A stretch of 64,000 nt of DNA. Origin: Vibrio sinaloensis DSM 21326 (GTDB taxonomy: Bacteria > Pseudomonadota > Gammaproteobacteria > Enterobacterales > Vibrionaceae). Each line of letters opens with the position of its first letter. Positions within the stretch are counted from its first letter, which is position 1. The stretch is from contig NZ_AEVT01000076.1 in NCBI RefSeq assembly GCF_000189275.1, forward strand, positions 1 to 64,000, written 5' to 3'. Shown here piece by piece: positions 62,772-64,000 of the stretch. The translations under genes and the position numbers were made by a program. Under the pieces are notes generated by a model that worked only from the letters and a program-made list of their open reading frames with translations, ran no database searches and was not told the DNA's origin.

Positions 62772-64000
62772 TTAGTCTTGCGGTTTGTAAATCACATCGT
62801 TGAGTAGATTTGTCAACGCTTGACCAGTGATATCGCCTGATCCCGCCTCTACATACCCTAATTGATCTACCGCATCTTCCAGTTTGATGGTTTGGTGCTT
62901 ACCATCCCTGTCGATGTGCAGTTCAACATCATTTGAGTTGACGACGGTTGCAGTGACATCACCAAGTAACGAGTCCATAGACTCATTGGCATGCAATAGA
63001 TCTGAAATATCAATATGATCTTCGCTTACTGTAAAGTCTGTAATCACATCCAGTGAATTCACGAAGTCTGAACCACCGATTACGAATAGATCTTCACCTT
63101 CTCCACCTGTCAATAAATCGTTACCAGCACCACCGACTAAAATGTCATCGCCTTTTCCACCCGTTAGGATGTCATTACCACCGTTACCAAACAGAATATC
63201 GTCGCCATCATCACCGTATAGATAGTCTGTCTTATCACCGTCATGACTCTGGTTAAACTCCTGGAGATTATCTTTAACGTAATCATGCACATCTTCAGCG
63301 TCAATGGTTGAGATGTCCTGACCGGTCTTAAGGGCAACTTGAGATTGAATTGCACTTAAGCCCTGGTCACTGCTACCAAAATCGATAAGATCGCCGAGCA
63401 AAATATCATCACCGTCACCACCACGAAGAGTATCCGAGCCTTGTTTTAGCGGTACGTCTTGACCAAGAATTGTTTCAGCTAGTTTGCTGACATCAATGTT
63501 TGATTCAACAACATCATCACTGTCATATTGCTTCAACGTCGTTGAGTTGACTCCGTTACCCAAACCAATTGCCTCAACGCTTGATAACGCTGCAAGTACT
63601 TGGTACATGTGCTGTGCTTGCGTCGAGTTGCCATCGTAGTCGTCATAGCGCAAAGAACTGCCGTTAGCGTCAATGTCACCAATCATTTGGCGAGTAAGTG
63701 GCGAGTATACTCGTCCCCACTGGTCAATAAGCACTTCGCCTTTGTAATTGACGGTTTGACCTACACTGTAATTGCTGCTTTCTACAATATCAGCCAGTGT
63801 CACGAGCTGCCCAGAAGAATCTACATCCAGAATAACTTTCGAGAAATTACTCTTATCCAAATTGTTCAACTGTGTTGAGGCGTTCGGGTTACCATCCGTA
63901 ATAAAGTAGGTAATGTTTTGCGCACTAGGGTTAGGTTGACTACCGAACCAATCTACAGCCGATTGTAATCCCGCTTCATAGTTAGTACTTCCCTGTCCAG
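62772..64000 (-). CDS. Large type I secreted RTX adhesin, C-terminal part (truncated by the window)
   Basis: The frame is open through the right edge, so at least 409 residues at the C-terminal end are visible. In order: end of a VWA domain (YFITDGNPNASTQL near the edge), a linker, RTX calcium-binding nonapeptides (GGDGDDILLGD, GDDGDDILFGNGGNDIL, GGAGNDLLTGGEGEDLF) and a C-terminal type I secretion tail after FTVSEDHIDISDLL. This is the terminal layout of biofilm adhesins of the LapA/BapA/FrhA kind, whose N-terminal repeats would extend for kilobases to the right. Convergent with rlmI. Confidence 0.85.
   Translation of the reverse strand, partial: GQGSTNYEAGLQSAVDWFGSQPNPSAQNITYFITDGNPNASTQLNNLDKSNFSKVILDVDSSGQLVTLADIVESSNYSVGQTVNYKGEVLIDQWGRVYSPLTRQMIGDIDANGSSLRYDDYDGNSTQAQHMYQVLAALSSVEAIGLGNGVNSTTLKQYDSDDVVESNIDVSKLAETILGQDVPLKQGSDTLRGGDGDDILLGDLIDFGSSDQGLSAIQSQVALKTGQDISTIDAEDVHDYVKDNLQEFNQSHDGDKTDYLYGDDGDDILFGNGGNDILTGGKGDDILVGGAGNDLLTGGEGEDLFVIGGSDFVNSLDVITDFTVSEDHIDISDLLHANESMDSLLGDVTATVVNSNDVELHIDRDGKHQTIKLEDAVDQLGYVEAGSGDITGQALTNLLNDVIYKPQD

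Noticed and set aside
1-64000. CRISPR arrays, tRNA, rRNA genes and intact insertion sequences
   Set aside because: No regularly spaced repeats, cloverleaf-like sequences, rRNA stretches or transposase genes with inverted ends were seen anywhere in the window.

Overview
The window is a piece of a Vibrio chromosome, almost certainly the terminus region of the large chromosome. Evidence: gammaproteobacterial gene orders matP / ycbZ-like lon protease / fabA / rmf / uup / rlmL / zapC / pyrD, prc-proQ-msrC / letAB / rsmF and yccA-tusE-acyP / rlmI; Vibrio-type small families (DUF3634, DUF2835, DUF3466); matP itself with three exact MatP-binding matS sites; and a dif-like Xer recombination site at 12074-12101. 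The species cannot be named from the sequence alone.

1-1.7 kb: a decaying two-gene defence-like module on the minus strand, an OLD/AAA-type ATPase followed by a DUF4435 (TOPRIM-like) protein, the domain pairing of the PARIS anti-phage system. Both reading frames appear shifted, and the second gene runs off the left edge.

About 1.7-12.1 kb: a compact tailless-phage prophage resembling corticovirus PM2. It has an HTH repressor (plus strand), a HUH rolling-circle replication initiator, a small packaging ATPase, a PM2 P2-like double-jelly-roll capsid protein, many tiny membrane proteins, spike-like proteins and a muralytic enzyme, nearly all on the minus strand and tightly overlapping. One AT-richer orphan gene (7032-7412) points the other way and splits the early and late blocks. 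TTGAAC half-sites sit in both control regions. The right end of the prophage abuts a hybrid dif site, so insertion by XerCD at dif is the likely mechanism; the left attachment site was not found.

12.1-17.1 kb: accessory and small genes (GFA-family enzyme, LysE exporter, acetyltransferase, HDOD protein, secreted protein behind a hairpin that contains its ribosome binding site, DUF3634) and matP. 17.3-33 kb: ycbZ-like protease, fabA with overlapping FadR and FabR sites, rmf, a DUF3466 surface protein, uup, glutaredoxin, rlmL, zapC, pyrD and the giant NAD-glutamate dehydrogenase. 33-50 kb: pepN, prc, proQ, msrC, an ABC exporter with a Fur-like box, letA-letB, rsmF, a convincing SdsR small RNA, and a CvfB-like protein.

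50-64 kb: AroH-type DAHP synthase, YajQ, a precorrin-2 dehydrogenase fused to a degenerate methyltransferase remnant, a complete polar amino-acid ABC importer (binding protein, two permeases, ATPase), yccA, tusE, acyP, a chemoreceptor, rlmI, and the C-terminal end (VWA domain plus RTX repeats) of a large type I secreted adhesin that continues past the right edge.
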